Source: Nitrosospira briensis C-128
Lineage (GTDB): Bacteria > Pseudomonadota > Gammaproteobacteria > Burkholderiales > Nitrosomonadaceae
Direction: 5' to 3'
Assembly (NCBI RefSeq): GCF_000619905.2
Contig: NZ_CP012371.1
Span: 1,798,001 to 1,862,000, forward strand
DNA: 64,000 bases
In this document: piece by piece, positions 45,956 to 55,866 of the stretch
Layout of the letters: each line of letters begins with the position of its first letter
How positions within the stretch are numbered: position 1 is the first letter of the stretch
Notes under the pieces: model-generated
Told to the model about the DNA's origin: nothing
Database searches by the model: none
The model's input: only the letters and a program-made list of their open reading frames with translations
Program-made: the position numbers and the translations under genes

Positions 45956-46755
45956 CCGGACCACTGGCCGGGATCGACATCCTGGTTACACGTCCGGCGC
46001 ATCAGGCTGGCGAGCTTGCTGACAGGATACGCTTGGCGGGCGGTAATCCTGTTTTGTTTCCGGTGCTCGAGATCCTCGATATCCCGAATCTGAATCCATT
46101 ACTGGACTTGATCGATCGGCTCGATGAATTCGATATTGCAGTTTTTATCAGCCCCAACGCCGTTGCCAAGGCAATGAGCCTCATCAGCGCAAAACGGACG
46201 CTGCCTGTCAAGTTAAAAATAGTCGCTGTTGGCCAGGGCACTACGAAGGAACTGGGAAACTTCGGCGTCACCGGGGTAATCGCGCCGGCTTTGCGCTTCG
46301 ATAGCGAGGCTTTGCTTGATCTGCCGCTCTTGAGGCAGGTGAAAGGCAAGCGCATCGTAATTTTTCGCGGCGACAAGGGGCGTGAATTGCTTGCGGAAAG
46401 TTTGTCGAAGCGAGGCGCTGTCCTCGAATACGCGGAATGCTACCGTCGTGTCATGCCGAAACCGGATACTGCCCCGTCGCTGAGCGCGTGGACAAATGCC
46501 CAGATGAAGGCGATTACCATAACCAGCAGCGAAGGATTGCGCAATTTATGCGAAATGGTGGGCGAAACGGGCGGAGCATGGCTTAAGAAAACGCCTTTGT
46601 TCGTTTCTCATGTGCGTATAGCCCAAGCCGCGGCAAATCTCGGGTTCGCCCATGTCGTTCTAACCAATGCTGGAGATGATGGATTGCTGGAGGGTCTGCT
46701 GAATTATTTTCGGCCAGAAACCACCACAGAGATTCCTGGTCCGGAAAAACAATGA
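45952..46755 (+). CDS. hemD: Uroporphyrinogen-III synthase
   Basis: This 267-residue enzyme closes hydroxymethylbilane with ring-D inversion. The family is poorly conserved. Here the opening [10 protein letters not shown], then F-I-S-P-N-A-V and [10 protein letters not shown] fit HemD. GTG 45952 overlaps the hemC stop (GTGA). Its own stop overlaps hemX. Confidence 0.94.
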   Translation: MTGPLAGIDILVTRPAHQAGELADRIRLAGGNPVLFPVLEILDIPNLNPLLDLIDRLDEFDIAVFISPNAVAKAMSLISAKRTLPVKLKIVAVGQGTTKELGNFGVTGVIAPALRFDSEALLDLPLLRQVKGKRIVIFRGDKGRELLAESLSKRGAVLEYAECYRRVMPKPDTAPSLSAWTNAQMKAITITSSEGLRNLCEMVGETGGAWLKKTPLFVSHVRIAQAAANLGFAHVVLTNAGDDGLLEGLLNYFRPETTTEIPGPEKQ

Positions 46756-47801
46756 GCGCGGAAAAACAACCCGGCAAGACCGAAAAACCTCGGGAAGTGC
46801 GCAAGAGGTTGGCCTTGCGCATCCCCCCGCTCTTGATTTTTGTCATAATCCTCGTGCCCATTATCGCGCTGCAATGGTATGACACTCGTAGCCAGATCGG
46901 AGGATTGCAGCATGAGCTGGCGAAGCGGCTGGCCGAAGCCGATGCTTCGGGAAAGGAGTCGCGCAATATTGTAGTGGAGGCGGCCGAGGCAGGACGCCGG
47001 ACCGAAACAAAGCTCGGTTTGCTCGAATCAAGGCTCGCGGAATCGCAAAACCAGCAGTTGGCGCTTGAGGCGCTGTACCAGGAACTTACGCGTAATCGCG
47101 ATGAGGCAACGCTGGAAGAAGTGGAACAACTGCTGCTCATCGCCAATCAGCAGCTTCAGCTTGCAAGTAACGTAAAAGCAGCCCTGATCGCGATGCAAGA
47201 GGCCGATGCCCGGCTGCAGCGCCTTGACCGTCCACAGTTGTCTTCCCTCCGTAAGGTTCTGTCAACGGATATGGATCTTCTCAAGGCGGCGCCATATGTG
47301 GATACAGTAGGCGTCAGTATACGCCTGGACAATCTCGCCGCTTCGGTCGATGCATTGCCTTTGGCAATGGAACTTCGCCCGCCCGAACCCGGCACTTCCC
47401 AGCCCCGGATTCCAGTAACCGAGAATATGTGGCTCCGGTTCCTGCACGAAGCGTGGGAGGACATCAAGCGCCTGGTACGGATTCAGCACATGGATAAGCC
47501 GGATATTGCCCTGTTATCGCCATCACAGGCTTATTTTTTGAGGGAAAATCTGAAGCTGCGTCTTTTGTCGGCGCGGCATGCGCTTCTGGCTCGCGACGGA
47601 ACGAGCTTCAAGGCGGATATCGATGCATCCATGGACTGGATAGGCCGGTATTACGACAACAGCTCGAGGTCTGTCGTCAACATGCTTGAAACCCTGCGCC
47701 AGCTGCGAGAAAGTGAAATTGGTATTGAGCTGCCACGTATTTCCGCGAGTCTCGACGCAGTGCGCAACTATCGTCTCGCCCGTGATCGGGGAAATAGATG
47801 A
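46752..47801 (+). CDS. hemX: HemX family membrane protein
   Basis: This 349-residue protein has one N-terminal membrane helix (about residues 24-42). A long periplasmic coiled-coil-rich part follows, with Q-L-L-L-I-A-N-Q-Q-L-Q-L-A, the HemX signature. Annotated in some genomes as a uroporphyrinogen-III methyltransferase, but no SAM-binding motif is present here. Role in haem synthesis is inferred from the operon. ATGA overlaps on both sides. Confidence 0.92.
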   Translation: MSAEKQPGKTEKPREVRKRLALRIPPLLIFVIILVPIIALQWYDTRSQIGGLQHELAKRLAEADASGKESRNIVVEAAEAGRRTETKLGLLESRLAESQNQQLALEALYQELTRNRDEATLEEVEQLLLIANQQLQLASNVKAALIAMQEADARLQRLDRPQLSSLRKVLSTDMDLLKAAPYVDTVGVSIRLDNLAASVDALPLAMELRPPEPGTSQPRIPVTENMWLRFLHEAWEDIKRLVRIQHMDKPDIALLSPSQAYFLRENLKLRLLSARHALLARDGTSFKADIDASMDWIGRYYDNSSRSVVNMLETLRQLRESEIGIELPRISASLDAVRNYRLARDRGNR

Positions 47802-49009
47802 AGGGAGCGCTCTGGCTTCTGGCGTTGTTCCTGATTGCGGTAGCGGTAACACTTGCGGCCAGATACAACAGCGGTTATGTACTGGTAGTGGCTCAGCCTT
47901 ATCGCATCGAGCTATCGCTCAATTTACTGGCAGCGTTGCTGCTGGTAATATTTTTTATCGCCTATTTCGTAGTGCGGTTGGCTGTCGTTACTTTCAGGTT
48001 GCCGGCGGAAGTGAGCGGATTTCGTCTCCGCCGGCGTCGCGAAAAAGCACGAATGATGATGCTGGATGGGCTCCGAGCCTTCTTCGAAGGCCGTTATGCC
48101 AAGGCTGAGAAAGCTTCCGCAGCCGTTCTGGAATTGAAAGAACCTCCCTCCGTCAGCGCGCTCAACGCAATGGTTGCGGCCCGTTCCGCGCACGAGCTGA
48201 GAAAGTATTCTCGTCGTGATGAGCTCATTGCAATGGCAAAAACGAGCGCACCGAAAGAAATGACCTTGCTGCTAATGACGCAAGCCGAGTTGCTGCTGGA
48301 TGAACATCGGCCCGAAGAAGCGCTAAAAATATTGCATTCTCTTCCTCATACCGGGGCGGGCAAGCATACCGCGGCGTTGCGGCTGGAACTGAGAGCGCAG
48401 CAGCGATCAAAAAATTGGGACGCCGTACTGGATCTGCTCGGGCAACTGGACCAGCGTAATGCCGTTGACAAGACCGTGATGAAGCAACTACGGCTGCAGG
48501 CGCGCATGGAAAGTCTCAAAAGCAGGATGCTGAATCCGCAGGCGCTGAAGGAATATTGGCAGAATATATCTTCGGTCGACAAGAAAGACAGCAAATTAGC
48601 TGCTGCCGCAGCGCGGGCTTATGCAGCGATGGGCGATTGTGTCACAGCTCATCAGATTATCGAGGAGAGTTTAAATGCCCAGTGGGATTCCGAATTAGCC
48701 GGATTATATGCGAAATGTCTGGGAAGCGACGCCATCAGCCAAATCGAGCACGCCGAAGCGTGGCTCGAATCTCATCCAAATGACGCCTGCCTGCTGCTGG
48801 CGCTGGGCAAGCTTTGCGTTTATTGCGAGCTTTGGGGCAAAGCGCAAAGCTATCTGGAGGCAAGCCTGTCGGTGGACCCGGATTATCCCGCTCATCTTGC
48901 ATTGGCGCAGTTGAACGAGAAACTCGGACGGCTCGAACTGGCAAGGGACCACTACAGCAAGGGATTGGAACTTGCATTGTGGCGACTGGACGCGCTAGAG
49001 CAGGAGTAA
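47798..49009 (+). CDS. hemY: HemY family TPR membrane protein
   Basis: This 403-residue protein has two membrane helices (about 4-22 and 42-64) followed by the HemY_N domain and TPR-like helical repeats to the C-terminus. This is the proteobacterial HemY of the hemCDXY operon, not the Bacillus protoporphyrinogen oxidase of the same name. Probably scaffolds late haem-synthesis steps; mechanism unknown. Confidence 0.92.
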   Translation: MKGALWLLALFLIAVAVTLAARYNSGYVLVVAQPYRIELSLNLLAALLLVIFFIAYFVVRLAVVTFRLPAEVSGFRLRRRREKARMMMLDGLRAFFEGRYAKAEKASAAVLELKEPPSVSALNAMVAARSAHELRKYSRRDELIAMAKTSAPKEMTLLLMTQAELLLDEHRPEEALKILHSLPHTGAGKHTAALRLELRAQQRSKNWDAVLDLLGQLDQRNAVDKTVMKQLRLQARMESLKSRMLNPQALKEYWQNISSVDKKDSKLAAAAARAYAAMGDCVTAHQIIEESLNAQWDSELAGLYAKCLGSDAISQIEHAEAWLESHPNDACLLLALGKLCVYCELWGKAQSYLEASLSVDPDYPAHLALAQLNEKLGRLELARDHYSKGLELALWRLDALEQE

Positions 49010-49126
49010 CTCGGAAATGGATCGGCCGCAGGGTCCGATTGGTTTCATTCCAGCCCGCTGTATGTCAAAAGATAATTGTCTTATGCCGTACAACGGCGGA
49101 TTGCCGGGTGAGGGCGGGTAAAAAGT

Positions 49127-50167
49127 TCAGGATCGGGGTTCGCGTGGCGAAACAGTGAATGCGTCGGAAAAGAATTCCTCTTCCGGAAGACTGCGCAGCG
49201 TCGTGAAATCCTTGTGGGCGGCTTCAACCATTGCCGGTGTTCCGCAAGCGTATACCTGATACCCGGCGAGGTTGTCAAAATCCTGCAGCACGGCCTGATG
49301 CACCAGGCCGGTCCTTCCGCTCCAGTTATCGGAAGGCAGTGCCTCGGATAACACCGGAATAAACGTAAAGTTGTCATGCTCCCGCTGCCAGTTTCCCGCC
49401 ATGTCCGCCATATATAGATCGGCCTTCGTACGGTTACCCCAATAAAGCACGATCTGTCGTTCATTGGCGCGCAGATATTGTACGTGGAAGATATGCTCGA
49501 GTATGCTTTTGACCGGGGCGAAACCCGTGCCGCTGGCAACGAATAGGATCGGTTTGTCTGAATCTTCGCGCAGAAAGAATGTGCCGAGCGGCCCCTCAAA
49601 GCGCAAAATATCCTTTTCTTTCATCTTGGTGAACACGTGCTCGGCGAACGTACCCCCCCGATAGTTGCGCACGTGCAATTGGAGCAATTCGTCGTCATGA
49701 GGCGCGTTGGCCAGCGAAAAACTCCGGCGCTTGCCATCTTTCATGAGAATATCAATATATTGCCCAGCAAGAAATTGCAACCGCTCGTTAGTTGGCAGCT
49801 TCAGGGAAATAACCATTACATCAGGTGCGACTCGCGCCAGTTGCTGGACACGGCACGGCAGTATTTTGACTTTGATATCTTTTATCGCCCCAATTTCCCG
49901 ACATTCAATTATAAGTTCCGATAGCGGCACGGCACAACAAAACAATGCCATTCCAGACTGTTTCTCCATTTCGGTTAACGCACTTTCGTTATAACTGCCG
50001 AAATCTACCTTTCCCTGTATGATTTTGCCCTTGCAAGTCCCACAGGCACCGTTTCGGCAGCCATAAGGAAGCGGAAAACCTTCACGAAGCGCAGCTTGCA
50101 GCACGGTTTCGCCGGGTTGAGCGAAAAAGACGTGTCCGCTCGGCTTGATAGTGATTTGATGCGGCAT
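49127..50167 (-). CDS. CDP-6-deoxy-L-threo-D-glycero-4-hexulose-3-dehydrase reductase-type flavoprotein
   Basis: This 346-residue iron-sulfur flavoprotein has an N-terminal plant-type [2Fe-2S] domain (C-R-N-G-A-C-G-T-C, plus C-C-A-V near residue 78). The FAD domain has R-R-S-F-S-L-A-N-A and the NAD domain V-A-S-G-T-G-F-A-P. It is of the AscD/phenol-hydroxylase-reductase type. The genomic label comes from the 3,6-dideoxysugar reductase, but no such sugar genes are here. In betaproteobacteria this solitary form probably serves another oxygenase or radical enzyme. Confidence 0.85.
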   Translation of the reverse strand: MPHQITIKPSGHVFFAQPGETVLQAALREGFPLPYGCRNGACGTCKGKIIQGKVDFGSYNESALTEMEKQSGMALFCCAVPLSELIIECREIGAIKDIKVKILPCRVQQLARVAPDVMVISLKLPTNERLQFLAGQYIDILMKDGKRRSFSLANAPHDDELLQLHVRNYRGGTFAEHVFTKMKEKDILRFEGPLGTFFLREDSDKPILFVASGTGFAPVKSILEHIFHVQYLRANERQIVLYWGNRTKADLYMADMAGNWQREHDNFTFIPVLSEALPSDNWSGRTGLVHQAVLQDFDNLAGYQVYACGTPAMVEAAHKDFTTLRSLPEEEFFSDAFTVSPREPRS

Positions 50168-50215
50168 CTGGTTACAAATGAGTCGATAAAGACAGATTAA
50201 CTGACGGCAAAGAAG

Positions 50216-51130
50216 ATGAACATGACGAAACGGACGCTTTTATTTATTGGTTGCGGCGACATTGCCTTGCGCACAGCGCCCCTGTTACAGGCGCACTACC
50301 GGCTACTGGGCTTGCATCGGAGACCTGAGAGCCGCGCCGCATTACGTTTGCATGGGATTACGCCCGTGTCCGGGAATCTCGATATACCGGGCAGCCTTGC
50401 CAAACTGGCGGGAATGGCTCATGCAGTTGTTCACCTGGCCCCGCCACCGAGCCGTGGCCAACGAGACACCCGCACCGCAAACCTCCTGGCAGCGCTGACA
50501 AAGCGGCCAAAGATGAAGGGGGCAATGTTACCACAACGTCTTGTCTACATCAGTACCAGCGGTGTGTACGGTGATTGCAACGGCGCGCTGGTGGATGAAA
50601 CCCGTTTGATAAATCCTCAAACCGCGCGCGCGGTGCGTCGTGCCGATGCGGAGACGCAGGTGCGCTATTGGGGACTGCGCAATGGCGTGAGTGTTTCAAT
50701 CCTTCGCGTGCCTGGGATTTATGCCGGCGATCGCTTGCCGCTGGCCCGGTTGCATGAGCGCGCGCCAGCGTTATTGCCGGAAGAGGATAGCTATACGAAC
50801 CACATACACGCCGACGACCTCGCCCGCATTATCTCCGCAGCGTTGCACTACGCAAAACCAGGCAGGATTTATCATGCCTGTGACGACTCGAGACTGAAGA
50901 TGGGAGAATACTTCGATCTCGTGGCGGACCGGTTCGATCTGCCGCGGCCGCCGCGTATCTCCCGGACCGAAGCGGAAAGTTTTATATCCCCAGGTATGCT
51001 ATCGTTCATGCAAGAATCGCGGCGGCTGGCAAATGTCCGTATAAAGCACGAGTTGCGCGTAAACCTTCGCTATCCCACCGTGGTCGAGTGTTTCGCGCCG
51101 AGCGCAGCAAGTACTTCGGAAAATGGGTAA
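50216..51130 (+). CDS. SDR-family NAD(P)-dependent epimerase-like protein
   Basis: This 304-residue extended SDR protein has the nucleotide loop L-F-I-G-C-G-D-I-A near residue 9. The active-site region is Y-I-S-T-S-G-V-Y-G-D (Ser and Tyr). It resembles YeeZ-type proteins, whose substrate is unknown. It is divergent from the flavoprotein gene with 48 bases between starts and overlaps the cutA start by eight bases. Confidence 0.85.
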   Translation: MNMTKRTLLFIGCGDIALRTAPLLQAHYRLLGLHRRPESRAALRLHGITPVSGNLDIPGSLAKLAGMAHAVVHLAPPPSRGQRDTRTANLLAALTKRPKMKGAMLPQRLVYISTSGVYGDCNGALVDETRLINPQTARAVRRADAETQVRYWGLRNGVSVSILRVPGIYAGDRLPLARLHERAPALLPEEDSYTNHIHADDLARIISAALHYAKPGRIYHACDDSRLKMGEYFDLVADRFDLPRPPRISRTEAESFISPGMLSFMQESRRLANVRIKHELRVNLRYPTVVECFAPSAASTSENG

Positions 51131-51515
51131 AATCCGGTCTACGGATGATTTTAGTGCCACCAGCACAATCAGCACAATCGCAATGGAGCCCATACTCGTC
51201 GTTACCAATTTGCCCGATCAGGCGAGCGCCATGGCCCTTGCCCGCCAACTGGTCGATGAACGGTTGGCGGCCTGCGTTAACGTGCTTGATGGATGCACTT
51301 CTGTCTACCGCTGGCAGGGGAAAAACGAAAGTACCCGCGAAGTGCCGATCTTCATTAAAACTCTTGCGCAGCATTATGCGCGGCTGGAGCAGGTGATAAA
51401 CGCCATGCACCCTTACGAACTACCCGAAATCATTGCTGTCCCAATAAGCAACGGATTGCCTGCTTATTTGAAGTGGATCGCGGACGAAACCTCGGTCTCG
51501 GACACAATTGATTAG
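51123..51515 (+). CDS. cutA: CutA divalent-cation tolerance protein
   Basis: This trimeric PII-like protein has the core I-L-V-V-T-N-L-P-D near the N-terminus, C-V-N-V-L-D-G-C-T-S-V-Y-R-W-Q-G-K and H-P-Y-E-L-P-E-I-I-A. ATG 51123 overlaps the preceding gene. ATG 51183 gives the usual 110 residues but lacks a ribosome site. It is linked to copper tolerance and placed just before dsbD, a frequent pairing. Confidence 0.94.
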   Translation: MGKIRSTDDFSATSTISTIAMEPILVVTNLPDQASAMALARQLVDERLAACVNVLDGCTSVYRWQGKNESTREVPIFIKTLAQHYARLEQVINAMHPYELPEIIAVPISNGLPAYLKWIADETSVSDTID

Positions 51516-51526
51516 AACGGATTGCC

Positions 51527-53467
51527 ATGCGCCTGAGTCAATATTTTTTGTTGTTGCTGTGTTTATGCAGTATCAATAGCTTCGCAGAGGAGAGGAAGCC
51601 TTTTGGTTTTCTTTCAGGCTTGCAGCAGCTTGGCTCGGGTTTTGAGCAGAATGAACAGGAATTGCTTCCGCCGGATCAGGCTTTCAAATTGACGGTCAAG
51701 GTCCGGGATGCAAATACGCTGGTAGCCCAATTCGAACCGGCAAAAAACTATTATCTTTATAAAGACAAGGTTGCGTTCAAGCCGCAGGATGCCGGGACGT
51801 CGATCGAAAAAATCTCGCTGCCGCCGGGATCAATAAAAAGCGATGTTACTTTCGGGCAGGTAGAAGTTTTTCACCAGCCATTCGAAGCATTGATTTCCCT
51901 GAAACGCGACGCATCGTCAACCGGTAAACTGACTCTCGTCGCTACCTATCAGGGCTGCAATGAGCCGGTAGGCGTTTGCTATGCGCCTATCAATAAGGTA
52001 ATCGAACTGACGCTGCCGGTGGCGAAAGCCGCCGCCGGCGCAGTGGCCGATGCCATGAGTAGCCCCGCAGTGGCGGCACCATCGGCCGCTTTGAAGCCGG
52101 ATGCGGCCGCAGAGCTGTTCCCGTCCGCAGGATCACCTGCCATCGAGACGGAATCGAACCGAATAGAGCGGATGTTCGAAAGCGGTAATTTTTGGCTGAT
52201 TCTGACCGGTTTCTTTGGTATCGGCCTGCTGCTCTCGTTTACTCCCTGCGTATTTCCGATGTTCCCGATTCTGTCCGGCATCATCGCCAGGGGCGGTGCA
52301 AATGTCACCAAGACTCACGGATTTCTCTTGTCGCTCGCCTACGTCATGGGGATGGCGATTACATACGCCATCGCCGGCGTGGCGGCGGGGCTTTCGGGCG
52401 CAATGCTCTCCGCGGCTTTACAAAATGCCTGGGTGCTGGGCACGTTCGCACTGGTCTTTATAACGCTTGCTCTGTCCATGTTCGGTTTTTATGAGCTGCA
52501 ATTACCTTCCTTTCTCCAGAGTAAGCTTTCCGAGGAAGCGGGGCATTTAAAAGGCGGGCATCTGACCAGTGTATTTGGCATGGGGGCATTATCGGCATTG
52601 ATTGTCGGGCCGTGTGTGGCTGCTCCGCTGGCTGGGGCACTGCTTTATATCAGCCAGACCCGCGACATCGTGCTGGGTGGATCGGCGCTGTTCGTCATGG
52701 CCTTGGGCATGGGGGTTCCGCTGTTGATATTGGGTGCCTCCGCAGGGGCAATTTTGCCAAAAGCGGGCCCATGGATGGAATCGATCAAGCAATTTTTTGG
52801 CGTATTGCTGCTGGGAGTTGCAATATGGCTGATATCGCCGGTCATTTCCGCAGTTGTGCATATGCTGCTGTGGGCGGCCTTATTGATCATCTCGGCCATC
52901 TATCTTCACGCGGTTGATCCATTGCGTCCAGGTGCTTCCGGTCTCCAGAAGCTTCTGAAGGGCCTGGGCATGATTGCATTGCTGACCGGGATTGCATTGC
53001 TGGTTGGGGTTTTGTCCGGCAGCCGCGATATTTTACAGCCCCTCTCAAAGATAAGTATTGCTGCGGTTGATGCATCCGGGAAAAAACAGGATGTCGCGCA
53101 AACGGATCATTTGCCCTTTCAGAGAGTGAAGTCGGTTGCCGAATTTGAGCGGCATGTCCTTCAGTCCAGGAACAAATACGTGATGGTGGATTTCTCAGCG
53201 GACTGGTGCATTTCCTGCAAGGAAATGGAGCGCTTCACGTTTTCCGATTCACAGGTACAGTCCCGCCTGAAAGATGTGGTACTGTTGCAGGTCGATGTTA
53301 CCGACGGGACGCCAGATGACATGGCGTTGCTCAAACGCTTCAAGCTTTTCGGCCCTCCCGGTATTCTGTTCCTTGATCGGGAAGGGCGCGAGGTTCCGGG
53401 TATCAGGCTCATAGGATATCAGGACAAGGAAAGCTTTCTGAAGATACTCAACGCAATCCTGGTCTAG
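51527..53467 (+). CDS. dsbD: Thiol:disulfide interchange protein DsbD
   Basis: This 646-residue inner-membrane protein passes electrons from cytosolic thioredoxin to the periplasm, needed for DsbC and cytochrome c maturation. All three redox pairs are visible: the N-terminal domain Cys pair in G-C-N-E-P-V-G-V-C, the membrane-domain Cys in F-T-P-C-V-F-P and G-P-C-V-A-A-P, and the C-terminal thioredoxin motif D-W-C-I-S-C-K-E. A signal peptide and eight membrane helices (about 220-515) fit. Confidence 0.96.
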   Translation: MRLSQYFLLLLCLCSINSFAEERKPFGFLSGLQQLGSGFEQNEQELLPPDQAFKLTVKVRDANTLVAQFEPAKNYYLYKDKVAFKPQDAGTSIEKISLPPGSIKSDVTFGQVEVFHQPFEALISLKRDASSTGKLTLVATYQGCNEPVGVCYAPINKVIELTLPVAKAAAGAVADAMSSPAVAAPSAALKPDAAAELFPSAGSPAIETESNRIERMFESGNFWLILTGFFGIGLLLSFTPCVFPMFPILSGIIARGGANVTKTHGFLLSLAYVMGMAITYAIAGVAAGLSGAMLSAALQNAWVLGTFALVFITLALSMFGFYELQLPSFLQSKLSEEAGHLKGGHLTSVFGMGALSALIVGPCVAAPLAGALLYISQTRDIVLGGSALFVMALGMGVPLLILGASAGAILPKAGPWMESIKQFFGVLLLGVAIWLISPVISAVVHMLLWAALLIISAIYLHAVDPLRPGASGLQKLLKGLGMIALLTGIALLVGVLSGSRDILQPLSKISIAAVDASGKKQDVAQTDHLPFQRVKSVAEFERHVLQSRNKYVMVDFSADWCISCKEMERFTFSDSQVQSRLKDVVLLQVDVTDGTPDDMALLKRFKLFGPPGILFLDREGREVPGIRLIGYQDKESFLKILNAILV

Positions 53468-53572
53468 CCGTTTCAGAAACGGTTCAACTCATTTGAATGC
53501 CATCACTTCGAGTTCGAGAGAGGAGGCGTTCGCCAATTGCCGGCAAGCGGTATATTTTGGACTAACGATTAA

Positions 53573-54127
53573 ATGACGAAATTGCAACAGGCATTATTGT
53601 ATACAGGTGTCGCAGTACTTGCAGTGACTGCCGGATTTCTGCTGCGTGGTCAGTTGATGAGCAGCGATGCCCAGTCTGGAGCAACTGACGCTGCGGTGGC
53701 GAGTAGAGGAGCCGAAGCGATATTTGCCGCAAGCTTGCCTGATTTGCAGGACGAAAGTCAGGCAATATCACAGTGGCGCGGTAAAGTGATGGTAGTTAAT
53801 TTCTGGGCAAGCTGGTGCGAACCCTGTCGCCAGGAAATTCCCGAGTTCATTGAACTCCAGGAAAAATTCAGGGAAAACGGCCTGGTTTTTATCGGCATTG
53901 CAGTGGATCAGAAAGAAAGAGCGGCCGCATTCAGCAAAGAGATCGGTATAAATTATCCCGTGCTAGTGGGAGATATGAAAGCGATGGCACTGGCGGAGGC
54001 AGCGGGAAATCGCCAGGGAGCGCTGCCTTTTACGGTCGTTATCGATCGTAACGGAAAAATTATCGGTACGAAATTGGGTCGTCTCAGTCAGGAAAAACTT
54101 GAATCCATGTTCAAGCCCTTGCTGTAG
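53573..54127 (+). CDS. TlpA/ResA-type thiol-disulfide protein
   Basis: This 184-residue membrane-anchored periplasmic thioredoxin has an N-terminal helix at about 7-25 and the redox motif W-A-S-W-C-E-P-C-R near residue 85. The loop Q-G-A-L-P-F-T carries the cis-Pro. It lies 105 bases after dsbD, which probably reduces it. A likely role is keeping apocytochrome c haem-site cysteines reduced. Confidence 0.88.
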   Translation: MTKLQQALLYTGVAVLAVTAGFLLRGQLMSSDAQSGATDAAVASRGAEAIFAASLPDLQDESQAISQWRGKVMVVNFWASWCEPCRQEIPEFIELQEKFRENGLVFIGIAVDQKERAAAFSKEIGINYPVLVGDMKAMALAEAAGNRQGALPFTVVIDRNGKIIGTKLGRLSQEKLESMFKPLL

Positions 54128-54223
54128 AACGGCAGCTTCCTCTGTTCGCCGAAGCTATTGAGTTTTAGCGAAATGATAACGTTTCCATTTGCTGCGGGAA
54201 GCGAGACGTCCTGATTCTGAGCT

Positions 54224-55198
54224 TTATCCTAGCGCCCGGTAGAGATTATAGGAGCTCATGATGACAATCAACGTTCCCACCAGTATCAGTAAAGTTCGTG
54301 CATGGAGTTTCTTGCACAGCACTGCCGCAAACGGAGCGGCAAACAAGCCGCCGAATACCAGCCCTATAATGATGGACCACGTATTGGTTTCCATCAGCAA
54401 TGTAAAAACCGCGGCACCCGTCAGCGTCAGAAAAAATTCAGCGAAATTGACCGAACCGATGGTCGTACGGGGATCGTTTCCTGAGCTGACCAAAGTGGAT
54501 GTCACCACCGGTCCCCATCCGCCTCCACCCGCCGCATCGACGAATCCGCCAAACAATGCCAATTTTCCGACATGCCTCGGGGAGTCCTTGCGCAAACGCA
54601 GCGGGCGAAACGCTTTACTGAGTATGTATAACCCCAGCAGCAGCAAATAAGTGGAAATATACGGCTTGAATATGGTGCCGTCGACCTGGGTAACCAGTAC
54701 CGCGCCTAATATGCCGCCGAGAATGCCAGGCACCAGCAAACGTACAAATAATTCCTTATTTACATTGCCGAATTTGACATGGGAGATACCCGAAACCCCA
54801 GTGGTGAAAATCTCCGCGATATGAACGCTGGCGCTGGCCGCTCCCGGCGTTGCTCCTGTAGCCAACAGAAATGTAGTGGCGGTCACGCCATAAGCCATGC
54901 CCAACGCGCCATCCACCACCTGTGCGAGAAACCCGACCATCACCGCAGTCCAGAAAAGCCTGCCGCTGACTGTCTCGCCAATGATTTGCCAACCGCCAAA
55001 CCAGTTATTGGAAATAAAAAAGCGGCCTGTCAAAAACAGGACCAACGCAATCAACACGGCAACAATAAACCATACGCCGGCTTTGAGGAGAGGATGGGCG
55101 CCAGGATGAGAGATGGGTTCCTCGACAGGAGGAAGCCCAAATTGCTGGTGTTCCGTGTTTATTGGATTTCGCGTCAGATCCAGGTTGCGAATCTTCAT
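54224..55198 (-). CDS. TauE/SafE-family (TSUP) membrane permease
   Basis: This 324-residue protein has seven to eight membrane helices. The family motifs are G-A-L-G-M-A-Y-G-V near residue 100 and F-G-G-F-V-D-A-A-G-G-G-G-W-G-P near 220. TSUP proteins export or import sulfite, sulfonates or other small sulfur anions; the substrate here is unknown. It is the sole gene on the minus strand here. Confidence 0.88.
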   Translation of the reverse strand: MKIRNLDLTRNPINTEHQQFGLPPVEEPISHPGAHPLLKAGVWFIVAVLIALVLFLTGRFFISNNWFGGWQIIGETVSGRLFWTAVMVGFLAQVVDGALGMAYGVTATTFLLATGATPGAASASVHIAEIFTTGVSGISHVKFGNVNKELFVRLLVPGILGGILGAVLVTQVDGTIFKPYISTYLLLLGLYILSKAFRPLRLRKDSPRHVGKLALFGGFVDAAGGGGWGPVVTSTLVSSGNDPRTTIGSVNFAEFFLTLTGAAVFTLLMETNTWSIIIGLVFGGLFAAPFAAVLCKKLHARTLLILVGTLIVIMSSYNLYRALG

Positions 55199-55360
55199 AA
55201 GTCCGGTGCCTCTGCCTCTTCAATTTGCGCACTATACCGACATGAGCAAATATGCAGAAATAACCTAATGGAATATGGTTATGCTTTTGCTTTTACAGGT
55301 ATGGCCGCAAATAAGCACCGAGCCTTGAAAATACCGAGCCACGAGAATATGGAATAGTGC

Positions 55361-55735
55361 GTGTTAGCCGATATCGTTCTTATCGTTCATTTCCTGTTCG
55401 TGTTGTTTGTTGTCGGCAGCCTGCCGTTGATATGGATAGGCCAATGGATGAGACTGGATTTTGTGCGAAATCTCCGGTTTCGGCTTGCGCACATGGCCGC
55501 CATCCTGTTCGTGGTAGTCGAGGCTTTCGTCGGCATGGTATGTCCGCTTACGTTATTGGAAGACAGGCTGCGTGGAGCGGAAAGCGGCGGTAATTTCATC
55601 CAGCGCTGGCTGCACCGCATACTTTTCTATGATGTGCCGGAATGGATGCTGACAATGATTTATATACTTTTTGCGATTCTGGTCATCATTACTTTCAAGT
55701 TGCTTCCGCCACGTCCTCGCAAACGTCACCCATGA
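55361..55735 (+). CDS. DUF2784 family membrane protein
   Basis: This 124-residue protein has about four membrane helices. It starts at GTG with M-L-A-D-I-V-L-I-V-H-F-L-F-V-L-F-V, carries C-P-L-T-L-L-E near residue 61 and ends basic. It matches DUF2784 in size and motifs. Function unknown. Confidence 0.85.
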   Translation: MLADIVLIVHFLFVLFVVGSLPLIWIGQWMRLDFVRNLRFRLAHMAAILFVVVEAFVGMVCPLTLLEDRLRGAESGGNFIQRWLHRILFYDVPEWMLTMIYILFAILVIITFKLLPPRPRKRHP

Positions 55736-55866
55736 GCCTGGTCCAGGTTTACTGCAATAATTGACCGGACTTTACGTGCAGGGTAAAGTTGGCGAGGAAG
55801 ATTGATCCAACTCTTAAAATCCGCGCAATTGCTGCCCAGATTGCCTCTCAGGATAAACGCGCCACC

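Noticed and set aside
53468-53482. CCGTTTC/GAAACGG hairpin after dsbD as terminator
   Set aside because: The loop is only a base or two and there is no T-run; too weak to call.
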